Shown: piece by piece, positions 8,206 to 16,769 of the stretch | Layout of the letters: every line of letters begins with the position of its first letter | Numbering within the stretch: position 1 is the stretch's first letter | Origin: Thermoanaerobaculum sp. | GTDB taxonomy: Bacteria; Acidobacteriota; Thermoanaerobaculia; Multivoradales; UBA5704 | Direction of reading: 5' to 3' | Length of the DNA stretch: 64,000 bases | NCBI GenBank assembly: GCA_021154885.1 | Contig: JAJKHS010000056.1 | Span: 34,836 to 98,835, forward strand | Program-made: the position numbers and the translations under genes | The notes under the pieces: model-generated | What the model saw: only the letters and a program-made list of their open reading frames with translations | Databases searched by the model: none | Told to the model about the DNA's origin: nothing

Positions 8206-9768
8206 CTACGTCTGCCGCATGAAGTGCCATCGCAGATCGCCCTCCAGCCGGCGGTAGACCTCGGGCTGGATCTGCGGGGCGAAGCGGTGGAGGAGGGAGC
8301 TGATTGACTCGCCCTTCGCCGCCGCCTCGATGGCGTCGGCGGCATCGCTGCCGGCCTTGCTGATGTAGGTCTGCCAGATCGCCTGGCGGACGGAGATGGA
8401 GCCCAGGGAGACGTTGGACATGCGGGCGACGCCCTTCCTGAGGACGGCGATCTTCTCCTTGAGGCTTCGCTCGTCGTCCATGGGCTCGCGCTGCCAGGGG
8501 GTGTAGGGCTTCGGCACCAGCACGTTGGTGCCGAGGTGGACGTTGCCGATCATCCCCTTCTTCGGCAGCTCCTCCAGCATGACGGCGCGGGCGCGGGCGG
8601 CGAGGTCGAGGATGCCCTGGATGTCCTCCATCGTCTCGCCCGGCAGGCCGATCAGGAAGTAGAGCTTGAGCTGGGTGAAACCGTGGCGGAAGATGAGGCG
8701 GATCTTCTCCAGCAGGAACTGGTTGGTGATCGGCTTGCCCATCTTCACCCGCAGCTCGTCCGTGCCGGTCTCCGGGGCGAGGGTGATCGAGCGGTCGCCC
8801 GAGTCGTGGAGCGCTGCGAGCACCCCTTCGGTGACGGCGGGAATGCGGATCGAGGAGACCGAGGTGCGGAAGCCGAGGCGGTTGGCCTCGCGCAGGATGG
8901 GCTCGATGTCCGGATGATCGCCCACGGCCGTGGCCACGAAGCCGAGCTGGTCGGTGACGGGGCGGGCCCGCTCCAGCGAGGCCAGGATCTCGTCCGTGGG
9001 GTGCCAGCGGAAGCGGCCCATGCCGAAGGTGGCCCAGCAGTAGCGGCATTTCTCGGGGCAGCCGCGGGACATCTCGATGAGGAACTTCTCGGAGAACTCC
9101 GTCTTCGGGGTGACGATGGCCGTGGTCGGCAGCGATCCCGGCTGCTTCATCTGCTCTTCGCTGAGCTCCAGCTTGTTGAGCTTGGGCAGCTCATCGCCCT
9201 CCTCTTCCGGATGGTGGAAGGCGGGCACGTAGAAGCCGTTCCGGGCCGCCATGCGCTCGATCACCGCCTCCCGCCCTTCCTCCTCCTCCAGAGCGTCGAG
9301 GAGGGGGGGCAGGATGTTCTCGGCGGCGCCGAGGGCGAAGACGTCGACGAACTCGGACATCGGCAAGGGGTTGATCGAGGCGCAGGAGCCGCCGAGGACG
9401 ATCACCGGGTCCCACGGGCCGCGGTCCCGCCGGCGCACGGGGATGCGGGCCCGCTCCAGCATCTGGAGGAGGTTGACGTAGTCCTCCTCAAAGGAGACCG
9501 AGAAGGCGATGCAGCCGAAGTCGTTCATCGGCCGGCGGGTCTCCAGCGAGACCGGCATGCCGGCGCCGTCGGTGAAGAGGCGCTCGCACGACCAGTCCGG
9601 CCGGCGGTGGACCAGCTCGTAAACGCGCTGGAACCCCAGGCTCGACATGCCGATGTGGTAGCTGTTGGCGTAAGCCAATCCCAGCCGGTACCGCCCATGA
9701 GGCGAGAACCGCTCCACCGGACGCTCGGCGGCGAGGAAGGGGGACCAGTCGTGGGCAGGCTTCTTCAT
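8206..9768 (-). CDS. B12-binding-type radical SAM protein (TIGR03960-like)
   Basis: A protein of 520 residues. An N-terminal Rossmann-like cobalamin-type region includes NSYHIGMSSLGFQ and the VLGGSCAS strand. The radical SAM core follows with the cluster motif CPEKCRYC (C237, C241, C244). The C-terminal LGTNVLVPKPYTPWQ is typical of the uncharacterised TIGR03960 group. The start is taken at MKKPAHDW (9768). Upstream codons fit less well and lie in a spacer rich in repeats. The substrate is unknown. An isolated gene, 170 bp downstream of which lies the AAA ATPase start. Confidence 0.85.
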   Translation of the reverse strand: MKKPAHDWSPFLAAERPVERFSPHGRYRLGLAYANSYHIGMSSLGFQRVYELVHRRPDWSCERLFTDGAGMPVSLETRRPMNDFGCIAFSVSFEEDYVNLLQMLERARIPVRRRDRGPWDPVIVLGGSCASINPLPMSEFVDVFALGAAENILPPLLDALEEEEGREAVIERMAARNGFYVPAFHHPEEEGDELPKLNKLELSEEQMKQPGSLPTTAIVTPKTEFSEKFLIEMSRGCPEKCRYCWATFGMGRFRWHPTDEILASLERARPVTDQLGFVATAVGDHPDIEPILREANRLGFRTSVSSIRIPAVTEGVLAALHDSGDRSITLAPETGTDELRVKMGKPITNQFLLEKIRLIFRHGFTQLKLYFLIGLPGETMEDIQGILDLAARARAVMLEELPKKGMIGNVHLGTNVLVPKPYTPWQREPMDDERSLKEKIAVLRKGVARMSNVSLGSISVRQAIWQTYISKAGSDAADAIEAAAKGESISSLLHRFAPQIQPEVYRRLEGDLRWHFMRQT

Positions 9769-9840
9769 AGGGACTGAGTAGTCTACGGCAAGCGAGGCTT
9801 GGCTCGCCAAAGCGGAAACAGATTTCGCGATCTGGGAATT

Positions 9841-9950
9841 CCTTCAAGGGACTTCAGGGACAACAGGGACTTCAGGAACGGGAAGCCCCCAAGATGGCTT
9901 TTCCTCGTCCCTGTTGTCCCTGTTGTCCCTGAAGTCCCTGTTGTCCCTGC
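9841..9950. repeat. Long imperfect hairpin built of GGGAC units
   Basis: The left arm holds units GGGACTTCA, GGGACAACA, GGGACTTCA. The right arm holds their complements (TGTTGTCCC, TGAAGTCCC) repeated about five times. The two arms can pair over some 40 bp. A sister element made of the same units lies at 61136-61231. It sits between two minus-strand genes and abuts the 3' end of the YceI gene. Confidence 0.75.
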
Positions 9951-10535
9951 TCAAGGGCTCGCAGTGGAGATCCGCCCGGCCGCCTTCACGGTCACCCGCA
10001 CCTCCTTCTCCACCCGCAGGATGAAGAAGCTCGGATCGGCGAGCCCCCAGTCCAGATAGGAGAGGATGAGGGTGCCGGTGCCGGTCACCGTCTTGCCGTC
10101 GTTGCTGAAGACCGTCGCGGGCAGGGCGATGGGCCGGCGGGTGCCGTGCATCTCCAGCGTGCCGTGGAGCTCGATCTCGCTCTGGCCCAGGGAGTTGAGC
10201 TTGCCGCTCAGCCGCTCGATCTCGAACACCATCTCGGGATAGCGCTGGCTCTCCAGGATCTTCTCGTGCATCTTGCGGTCACGGCGGTCGTTGCCGGTCC
10301 TGGCGCTGGTGGCGTCGAGCACGATGCGGCCCGTGGCGGTGCCAGCCTCGGGGTCGACGCGAACCGTCCCCTCCTTGGCGCGGAGCGTGCCGTCCACGGT
10401 GTGGAGGGTGGCGCCGAAAGTGAACTCGATCTTGGTGGCTTGGGGGTCGAGCTGGAAGGTCAGGGGCTCGGCGGAGAGGACCGCGGCGAGGCACAGCGCG
10501 GACACGAGCGAAAAGGCGATCCTGTGGCGAAGCAT
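9951..10535 (-). CDS. YceI family periplasmic lipid-binding protein
   Basis: A 194-residue protein with a Sec signal peptide (LVSALCLAAVLSA) of about 22 residues. The mature lipocalin-like beta barrel shows FQLDPQATKIEFTFGATLHTVDG at its start and RYPEMVFEIERL in the middle, both typical of YceI. The family binds polyisoprenoid-like lipids in the periplasm. It faces the same way as the phenolic-lipid operon upstream, with a 46-bp gap after the flavoprotein gene, so co-transcription and a lipid-carrier role are possible but unproven. Confidence 0.88.
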   Translation of the reverse strand: MLRHRIAFSLVSALCLAAVLSAEPLTFQLDPQATKIEFTFGATLHTVDGTLRAKEGTVRVDPEAGTATGRIVLDATSARTGNDRRDRKMHEKILESQRYPEMVFEIERLSGKLNSLGQSEIELHGTLEMHGTRRPIALPATVFSNDGKTVTGTGTLILSYLDWGLADPSFFILRVEKEVRVTVKAAGRISTASP

Positions 10536-10581
10536 CGGGGTCTCCTCGGCGGCGGAGCGCCATGAGAAATTTCGAAAACGC

Positions 10582-11673
10582 CTACGCTGCGACCAGTCTC
10601 CAGGCCAGCCGGAGGGCGCCCTCGAACCCCAGACCGCGGGGCGGCAGGGTGCGGGCGTGGATCCCCAGCAGGCGGGCGAAGAGGGCGGGCTCGGCGGCCA
10701 GGGCGCGGACGGCGCGCCGGCGCAGCCGGGGGCGCCGCTCGAGAGCGAGCACCAGCGACGTCATGAAGTTGGGCAGGCGGTTGATCCGCCGGTAGGCGGC
10801 GGCATAGGGGGTGAGATCCCCCGCCACCAGCGCCGCCACCAGAGCGGCCGACTCGTGGAGGGTCACGGCCAGCCCCTCGCCGGTGATGGCGTCGAGGTAG
10901 CCGGCCGCATCCCCCACCAGCGCCACGCGATCCCTGGATACGGCCCGGGCCCGCTGCTGGAGGGGGCCCGTGCCGCGGTCGCGGGAGGTCACAGGGGCGC
11001 CGGCGACCTTCTCTTTCAAGGCCGGGAAGCTCTCCAGGAGGCCATCGAAGCCGGCCTTGCGCCCGCTCCAGAGCATGGCGATGCCCACCTCGCCGCCGCT
11101 CACCGGGGTCACGTAGGCCTCGCACTCCGGCCCCCAGTGGACCTCCACGCAGTCGCTCCAGGGGGTCACGGCGAAGTGCCGGCGGACGCCGAAGCGGCGC
11201 AGAGGGCTCGGACCCCCGTCGAGGCCCGCCCACGTCCGCACCTGCGAGCGCAGGCCGTCCGCCCCCACGATCCAGCGGGCGGCGAAGGTCCCCTGGTCGG
11301 TCTGAACTCCTTCGGCGGCGAGACCTTCGGCCTTCACCCCCCAGCGGAGATCGACCCCGACGTCCTCCGCCCGCCGGACGAGGGCGGCGTGAAGCTCGGT
11401 GCGCCGCACTCCCAGGCCGCCCGAGCCCGGGAAGTGCCCCTCCGCCACCAAGTCGCCGTCGACGTAGCGGATGCCGCGGAGGGGGAGGCCCCGGGGCTCG
11501 ACCCCGATCTCCCGCAGGCGCGCCACAGCGTCGGGCATCAACCCCTCGCCGCAAGCCTTGTCGATGGGCGGCTGGGCGCGGTCGATGACGCGGGCGTCGA
11601 GCCCGGCGAGGCGCGCCCGGATGGCGGTCGCCAGCCCCGCGGGACCGCCCCCGACCACCAGCAGGCCGCTCAT
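10582..11673 (-). CDS. FAD-dependent oxidoreductase (geranylgeranyl-reductase/hydroxylase-like)
   Basis: A 363-residue flavoprotein. The dinucleotide-binding motif VVGGGPAG opens the protein and the second FAD motif VALVGDAAGYLDAITGEGL is near residue 265. It belongs to the large family of group A monooxygenases and geranylgeranyl reductases. It overlaps the acyl-AMP ligase gene by four bases and is the last gene of the type III PKS operon. In Streptomyces srsABC the third gene is also a flavoprotein that hydroxylates the phenolic lipid, so a ring hydroxylase role is the best guess. Reduction of a prenyl or acyl chain is the alternative. Confidence 0.82.
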   Translation of the reverse strand: MSGLLVVGGGPAGLATAIRARLAGLDARVIDRAQPPIDKACGEGLMPDAVARLREIGVEPRGLPLRGIRYVDGDLVAEGHFPGSGGLGVRRTELHAALVRRAEDVGVDLRWGVKAEGLAAEGVQTDQGTFAARWIVGADGLRSQVRTWAGLDGGPSPLRRFGVRRHFAVTPWSDCVEVHWGPECEAYVTPVSGGEVGIAMLWSGRKAGFDGLLESFPALKEKVAGAPVTSRDRGTGPLQQRARAVSRDRVALVGDAAGYLDAITGEGLAVTLHESAALVAALVAGDLTPYAAAYRRINRLPNFMTSLVLALERRPRLRRRAVRALAAEPALFARLLGIHARTLPPRGLGFEGALRLAWRLVAA

Positions 11674-13382
11674 GCCAGGGCTCCGGTCAGACGCAGGGAC
11701 TTCGCCGGGTCCGGGACGGCGAGCTCGCCGGCAAGATACAGGCGCAGGGTCTCTCCCCGGCGCAGCTTGCCCGACGAGGTGCGGGGCAGGGTGCCGGGCG
11801 CGAGCACCTCGAGGTGCTCGACGGCGAGACCGGTGGTGCCGAGGACGGCTTCACGGCAGGCGTCCGGCAGGGCCGCCAGCTCCTCGGCCGTGGCCTGCCG
11901 GGAGGCCTCGACGAAGAGGGCCAGCACCTCGCCGGGGGCGTCTTCCGGCAGCCAGCTCGCGGCGACCGCGCATCCGGCGCGCACGCCGGGCACCCCCTCC
12001 GTCGCCCGTTCGATCTCCTCGGGGGCGTAATTGCGGCCCCGGAGAATGACGGCATCCTTGGCGCGGCCGGTCAGGTACAGATCTCCCTCGCGCAGGAACC
12101 CGAGGTCGCCCGTGTCCAGCCAGCCGTCGCGCAGGGCGCGGGCCGTAGCCTCGGGATCTCCCAGGTAGCCATCCATCAGAGAGGGGCCCTGGATCAATAT
12201 CCGACCCACGGCGCCGGCTGGGAGGTCGTGGCCAGCCGGGTCCACGATCCGCAACCGGAACCCGGGGACGGGGCGGCCTACCGAGACGATCTCCCGTCCG
12301 TCCGCCGATTCCCGGGCTCGGGCCTCGCGGGCCAGACCTTCGCGGTCGAAGCGGGTGACGCGGAACGGCCGATCGAAATCCGAGAAGGTGACGGCCAGAG
12401 CCGCCTCCGACAGGCCGTAGACGGGCGTCATGGCCTCGGGCCGGAAGCCCCAGCGGGCGAAGCGCGCGCAGAAGGCCCGCAGCACCGCCGGCGAGATCGA
12501 CTCGGCGCCGTTGAGGGCCGTCCGCCAGTCGGAGAGGTCCACCCCCTCCAGGTCGGCGTCCGACACCCGGGTCAGGCACAGCTCGTAGGCGAAGTTGGGA
12601 GCGGGCGAGATGGTGGCCCGGTAGCGCGAGATCGCCCGCAGCCAGAGGGCCGGCCGGGCCACGAACAGCTCCGGACCGAGGAGGGTCAGCGCCGCGTCTC
12701 GCGCCAGGGCGGGGAAGACGCAGCCGATCAACCCCATGTCGTGGTAGAGCGGCAGCCAGGAGACGCAGCTCTGGCGCAGCTCCGGCGTGTCGGGAAAGAA
12801 GCCGGTGAGGATCTCCGTCTGGGCCGCCACGGCACGGTGACTGAGGGCCACCGGCTTGGGATCGACCGTGGTGCCGGAGGAGAACTGAATCAGGGCGAGG
12901 TCGGAAGGCCCGGTGCGAACTGGCCACGCCGAGCCCTGAGGAAGGTCGTCCACGGTCCGGCAGCCCAGAGCGGGGTGGACCTCCTCGACAGCCTCGCCGA
13001 GGATGCGGCGGAGGCGGGAGTCGGCGAGGACCAGGCGGGCACCGGACCGCTCCAGCATCCGGGCCGTGCGGCACAGGTACTCCTCCATGCGGCCCAGGCG
13101 CGACGGCGGGTAGAGGGGCACCGGCACGGCGCCGGCCAGCAGGGCGCCGAAGAAGGCGGCGAAGAAATCGATGCCGGTGGGGAAGACCAGGGCCACGCGG
13201 TCCCCGCGCTCGATTCCCAGCGCCTGCATGCCGCCGCAGGCGGCGAGGGCCCGGTCCCGGACCTCGGCCCAGCCGAACCAGGTGGCCCGCTCGGCGCGGT
13301 CGACGAAGCGCAGCCCACCCTCCGGACGGCTCGGCCGGCGGCCGGCCCGCTCCAGCCAGTCGAGGATTCCCTCCTCAGGCAC
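11670..13382 (-). CDS. Fatty acyl-AMP ligase (FAAL), ANL superfamily
   Basis: A 570-residue adenylating enzyme. The P-loop-like motif FSSGTT is preserved, as are VYGLSEAALAVTF (A5), DTGDLGFLREGDLYLTGRAKD (A7-A8) and YAPEEIE. Overall length and the early PVPLYPP fit FAALs, which activate long-chain fatty acids as AMP esters and load them onto an acyl carrier protein rather than CoA. The start overlaps the end of the acyl carrier protein gene, the expected acceptor. This pair probably supplies the fatty starter unit to the type III polyketide synthase in the same operon. Confidence 0.88.
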   Translation of the reverse strand: MPEEGILDWLERAGRRPSRPEGGLRFVDRAERATWFGWAEVRDRALAACGGMQALGIERGDRVALVFPTGIDFFAAFFGALLAGAVPVPLYPPSRLGRMEEYLCRTARMLERSGARLVLADSRLRRILGEAVEEVHPALGCRTVDDLPQGSAWPVRTGPSDLALIQFSSGTTVDPKPVALSHRAVAAQTEILTGFFPDTPELRQSCVSWLPLYHDMGLIGCVFPALARDAALTLLGPELFVARPALWLRAISRYRATISPAPNFAYELCLTRVSDADLEGVDLSDWRTALNGAESISPAVLRAFCARFARWGFRPEAMTPVYGLSEAALAVTFSDFDRPFRVTRFDREGLAREARARESADGREIVSVGRPVPGFRLRIVDPAGHDLPAGAVGRILIQGPSLMDGYLGDPEATARALRDGWLDTGDLGFLREGDLYLTGRAKDAVILRGRNYAPEEIERATEGVPGVRAGCAVAASWLPEDAPGEVLALFVEASRQATAEELAALPDACREAVLGTTGLAVEHLEVLAPGTLPRTSSGKLRRGETLRLYLAGELAVPDPAKSLRLTGALA

Positions 13383-13617
13383 CGATCTTCCTCCGCACCA
13401 CGGCGATCAGGTCGCCCACGGTCTCGATCCCCGCCTCGTCCGCCTCGTCGAGGAGGACGCGGAAGCGGTTTTCCACCTCGGCCGCCAGGGTGAGGAGGCG
13501 GATGGAGTCGAGGCGCAGGTCCTCCACCAGGCGCAGGTCCGGGGTGACGATCCCCTCCCAGCCGAGATGGACCCGGGCCACGTCGGCGATACCGGCGAGG
13601 ATCGCCTCGTCGTTCAT
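13375..13617 (-). CDS. Acyl carrier protein of the type III PKS operon
   Basis: An 80-residue carrier protein. The phosphopantetheine attachment serine is S38 in LRLDSIRLL, in place of the common DSL form. The flanking helices (VENRFRVLL, TVGDLIAVV) fit the four-helix bundle. ATG at 13617 is taken as start. Another ATG directly upstream at 13620 is equally possible because AGGAGG lies immediately before it. The gene sits between the ICMT-like methyltransferase and the FAAL gene, and its 3' end overlaps the FAAL start. Confidence 0.85.
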   Translation of the reverse strand: MNDEAILAGIADVARVHLGWEGIVTPDLRLVEDLRLDSIRLLTLAAEVENRFRVLLDEADEAGIETVGDLIAVVRRKIGA

Positions 13618-13625
13618 CATCCTCC

Positions 13626-14198
13626 TCATCGTCCCCCCGGCACCAGGCGCGGCCGGTCGCCGAGAGCGGCATCGTAGTCGGAAACCCGGGAGAGTCCGGC
13701 TTCTTCGGCCCGGATCCGCACCCGCAACAGCAGCGCATCCGCCAGGCTGCAGACGATCGCCGTGAGCCAGGCGGTGTGGATCATCGGCAGCGAGAAGATC
13801 TCCAGGATGACGGCGAGGTAGTTGGGGTGGCGCAGGAACCGGTACGGCCCGCCGGTCACCGGCGGCACCCCGGGCAGCACGACGATGCGCGTGGTCCAGC
13901 GGCCGTCGAGGGTCGAGATCACCCACCATCGCAGCGCCGCGGCCAGGACCAGGAGCAGCAGCATGACGGCGGCGAGCGCCGGCACGAACGGCCGGCCGAG
14001 GAGCCAGACCTCGAGCGGACACGCGATGAGGAGCACCGTGTGAAGAGCCACCATCCATGGATAGTGCTCCGGCGCCACCTCGACGCCCCCACGCGCCAGA
14101 AGGAGGCGGCGATTGCGGGCCGCGATCCGCAGCTCGAAGAGACGGCCCAGGGCGACGATCGTCACCAGGACGGTGTAGAGGACGCGGGTGTCGGTCAC
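13626..14198 (-). CDS. Isoprenylcysteine carboxyl methyltransferase (ICMT)-like membrane methyltransferase
   Basis: A 190-residue membrane protein with several hydrophobic helices. The ICMT signature GGPYRFLRHPNYLAVILE lies at about residues 116-133, where His-Pro-Asn binds the SAM cofactor. A second typical stretch is DRPRLVP at the end. The GTG start overlaps the stop of the PKS gene (GTGA). In the srsABC phenolic-lipid operon of Streptomyces the second gene is the same type of methyltransferase, so O- or C-methylation of the polyketide ring is the likely job. Confidence 0.85.
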   Translation of the reverse strand: MTDTRVLYTVLVTIVALGRLFELRIAARNRRLLLARGGVEVAPEHYPWMVALHTVLLIACPLEVWLLGRPFVPALAAVMLLLLVLAAALRWWVISTLDGRWTTRIVVLPGVPPVTGGPYRFLRHPNYLAVILEIFSLPMIHTAWLTAIVCSLADALLLRVRIRAEEAGLSRVSDYDAALGDRPRLVPGGR

Positions 14199-15277
14199 CA
14201 CTGGAGCAGCACCAGCTCGGAGCAGAAGCCCGGGCCCATGGCGAGCAGCATGCCCCAGCTCCCTGGCGCCGGGCGGTGGTTCTCCAAGGTCTCGGCCAGC
14301 ACCATCAGCACCGAGGTCGAAGAGAGGTTCCCCACCTCCTGGAGGCTGCGCCAGGTCACGTCCAGGGCTCCCGGCGGGAGGTCCAGCGACTCCTGCATGG
14401 CCTCCAGCACTTTCGGGCCCCCGGGATGGCAGACCCAGGAGCCGACGTCGGAGATCGTCAGGCCGTGCTCGGCCAGGAACGAGTCGACGTCGGGGCGCAG
14501 CTTGTCGCGGGCCACCAGGGGGACGTCCGCCGAGAGGACGATCTTGAACCCTGTTTCGGAGATGTCCCAGCCCATCACCCGCTCGGAGTCGGGGTAGAAG
14601 ACGGAGCGGCTGGCCACGATCCGCGGCCCGCTCGCCGATCGGTCCGCGCCGGCGACCACCGCCGCGGCGGCGCCGTCGCCGAACAGGCCTGAGGCGATGA
14701 GGTTGGGAATCGAGAGGTCCTCCGGCTGCAGGGTGAGGGAGCAGAGCTCGACCGAGAGGAGCACCGCCACCTGATCCGGATAGGCGCGGACGTAGTCGGC
14801 CGCCCGAGCGATCCCCGCCGCGCCGGCCACGCAGCCGAGGCCGAAGATGGGCATCCGCTTGACCCGCGGCGGCAGGCCCAGCAGGTTCATCAGTCGGGCG
14901 TCGATCGAGGGGGTGGCGACGCCGGTGACGGTGACGAAGATCAGGGCGTCGACGTCGGCGGTGGAGAGCCCGGCCTTGGCCAGACCGTCCAGCACCGCCT
15001 GGGCGCCGACCTCCTGAGCCACCCGGATCCAGGCGTCGTTCGCCTTCCCCCAGGTGGTCAGGGTGCCATACTCCTCGATCGGCAGGGCCAAGTGCCGGCC
15101 GCCCACCAGGACGTTCTTGTGCAGGCGCTCCAGGCGCTCGGGATTGAAGTAGCGGTCCGACCAGCGCCGCCGGAGAGCCGCAAGGAGCGTCTCCTGGTCG
15201 TAGTAGTGGGGTGGGAGGGACCTCCCGACGGCGGCGATTCTCAAGTTCGCAAGGACTCGATGTTCTAAGGAGAGCAA
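14195..15277 (-). CDS. Type III polyketide synthase (chalcone/alkylresorcinol synthase family)
   Basis: A protein of about 360 residues with the full catalytic triad C149 (FGLGCVAGAAG), H284 (CHPGG) and N317 (GNLSS), counted from the TTG at 15277. A second TTG at 15244 would give the more usual N-terminus LRIAAVGRSLPP and is a real alternative. Enzymes of this family extend a starter acyl group with malonyl-CoA and cyclise it to resorcinols or pyrones. As first gene of a five-gene operon with FAAL and ACP, its starter is probably a long fatty acyl chain handed over from the ACP. Confidence 0.93.
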   Translation of the reverse strand: MLSLEHRVLANLRIAAVGRSLPPHYYDQETLLAALRRRWSDRYFNPERLERLHKNVLVGGRHLALPIEEYGTLTTWGKANDAWIRVAQEVGAQAVLDGLAKAGLSTADVDALIFVTVTGVATPSIDARLMNLLGLPPRVKRMPIFGLGCVAGAAGIARAADYVRAYPDQVAVLLSVELCSLTLQPEDLSIPNLIASGLFGDGAAAAVVAGADRSASGPRIVASRSVFYPDSERVMGWDISETGFKIVLSADVPLVARDKLRPDVDSFLAEHGLTISDVGSWVCHPGGPKVLEAMQESLDLPPGALDVTWRSLQEVGNLSSTSVLMVLAETLENHRPAPGSWGMLLAMGPGFCSELVLLQW

Positions 15278-15374
15278 AGCCTAGCACACCGCTTGCCAGC
15301 TCGCCGGGATCAACTCTCCGGAGGCGGAGCGGCATTCCCCCCGGGGGTGAGTCCCGGGCGGGGCGGATTCGGTT

Positions 15375-15785
15375 TCAGGGCTGAAGGCCGGCCGCGGCCG
15401 CGGCGCCGCCGAGGATGAGGCCGCAGAAGGTGTAGAGCACCAGCCAGGAGAGCGCCATCGCCCACCACGGTCCCTGGGGCAGGCCGGCCATCCCCACCAC
15501 CGTCACCACCAGGAGAGGGCCGCGGAAGATCCAGGCGATCCAGCCGGTCAGCAGGCCGTTGAGCCAGCGCGCTCCACCGCGCCCCTGAATGAGAAGGTAG
15601 AGGGCGGAGAGCGCCACGGCCTCCAGGACCCAGGTGGCGAGCATCACCCAGCCCGGCAGCTTCAGAATCTCTGCATGAGAGAGGACGGACGGATCCGGAG
15701 CCCGGCCGACGGCCTCGAGCGCGAAACGGTCGAGGGCCATGGCGAGGAGGAGGAGCGGCACGGAGAAGGCGAGGAAGCGTTTCAA
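15375..15785 (-). CDS. Small integral membrane protein
   Basis: A 136-residue protein with three to four hydrophobic segments (FSVPLLLLAMAL at the start, VMLATWVLEAVALSALYLLIQ, LLVVTVVGMAG, LVLYTFCGLILGG). I see no known family. The TTG start at 15785 is the only usual initiation codon placed before the first hydrophobic stretch. Upstream in-frame sequence runs into the divergent radical SAM gene and is not coding-like. It stands 97 bp before the PKS operon on the same strand and could belong to it. Confidence 0.6.
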   Translation of the reverse strand: MKRFLAFSVPLLLLAMALDRFALEAVGRAPDPSVLSHAEILKLPGWVMLATWVLEAVALSALYLLIQGRGGARWLNGLLTGWIAWIFRGPLLVVTVVGMAGLPQGPWWAMALSWLVLYTFCGLILGGAAAAAGLQP

Positions 15786-15865
15786 GGTTCGCCGATCATA
15801 GCGCAAGCCGGAAAGCCGTCCATCCGCCTGGAAGAGGGGCGTCGTATATCCTGTTGGGACCTGCA

Positions 15866-16756
15866 ATGAGCGTTGCCGAAGCCAACCCCATTCCCGCCGC
15901 CGCTCCCCGCGTCGAGCTGAAGAGCCTGGACACCCTCTGGTTCCAGGTGGGCGGCACGGTGTGCAACCTGGCCTGCACTCACTGCTTCGTCTCCTGCTCG
16001 CCCACCAACCACACGCATGAGTTTCTGGCTCTCGCCGAGGTGCGGCGGTACCTCGACGAGGCGACACGGCTCGGGGTGCGCGAGTACTACTTCACCGGCG
16101 GTGAGCCGTTCCTCAACCCGGAGATGGAGGCCATCCTGGAGGCGACGCTGGCCCTGGGACCCGCCACCGTGCTGACCAACGGGCTGCTCCTCGACCCGGC
16201 CCGCTGCGCCCGGCTCAAGAAACTCGCCGACGCCACGGACTACTCGCTCGACCTGCGCGTCTCCATGGACGGCTACGACGCCGAAAGCAACGACCCCGTC
16301 CGCGGCGCCGGCACCTTCGAGCGCATCCTGGCCGGCGTGCGCAACCTGCACGAGGCCGGCCTGAACCCGGTGATCACGGTGACGGAGGTCTGCCGCGAGG
16401 CCACCACCGACTCGGGTAAGGAGAGGTTTTTCGCGCTCCTGCGTACCATGGGGATCGAGCGCCCCCGGCTCAAGGTCCTGCCGGTCTTCCAGATCGGCGC
16501 CGAGGCGGAGCGCGGCGGCGCCTACGAGAGCTGGCAGCGGCTGCGGGAGGGGGATGCTCCCGCGGGGGACTGGGATCATCTCCAGTGCAGCGCCTGCCGC
16601 ATGGTCACCGACCAGGGCGTCTGGGTCTGCCCCATCCTGGTCAACGAGCCCACGGCGAAGATGGGCGAGACCCTGGCGGATACCCTGGGCGCCTTCCCCC
16701 TGGAGCACCCGGCCTGCTGGACCTGCCATGTCTATGGCGTGAGCTGCCGGACCTGA
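15866..16756 (+). CDS. Radical SAM protein with SPASM-like C-terminus
   Basis: A 296-residue enzyme. The 4Fe-4S motif is CNLACTHC (C33, C37, C40), followed by the GGE loop (YYFTGGEPFLNPE) that binds SAM. The C-terminal part carries more cysteines (CSACRMVTDQGVWVCP, then CWTCHVYGVSC), suggesting an auxiliary cluster as in SPASM/twitch proteins. Such enzymes often modify peptides or act in cofactor synthesis. No precursor peptide is seen nearby. It is followed at 13 bp by a metallophosphoesterase-like gene and then a flavoprotein, apparently one operon of unknown product. Confidence 0.85.
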   Translation: MSVAEANPIPAAAPRVELKSLDTLWFQVGGTVCNLACTHCFVSCSPTNHTHEFLALAEVRRYLDEATRLGVREYYFTGGEPFLNPEMEAILEATLALGPATVLTNGLLLDPARCARLKKLADATDYSLDLRVSMDGYDAESNDPVRGAGTFERILAGVRNLHEAGLNPVITVTEVCREATTDSGKERFFALLRTMGIERPRLKVLPVFQIGAEAERGGAYESWQRLREGDAPAGDWDHLQCSACRMVTDQGVWVCPILVNEPTAKMGETLADTLGAFPLEHPACWTCHVYGVSCRT

Positions 16757-16769
16757 CGGGAAAGTGACG

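Noticed and set aside
9841..9950. GGGAC hairpin considered as CRISPR or coding repeat
   Set aside because: Units of 9 nt without spacers and in inverted arms form a hairpin. No start signal for the Val-Pro repeat frame.
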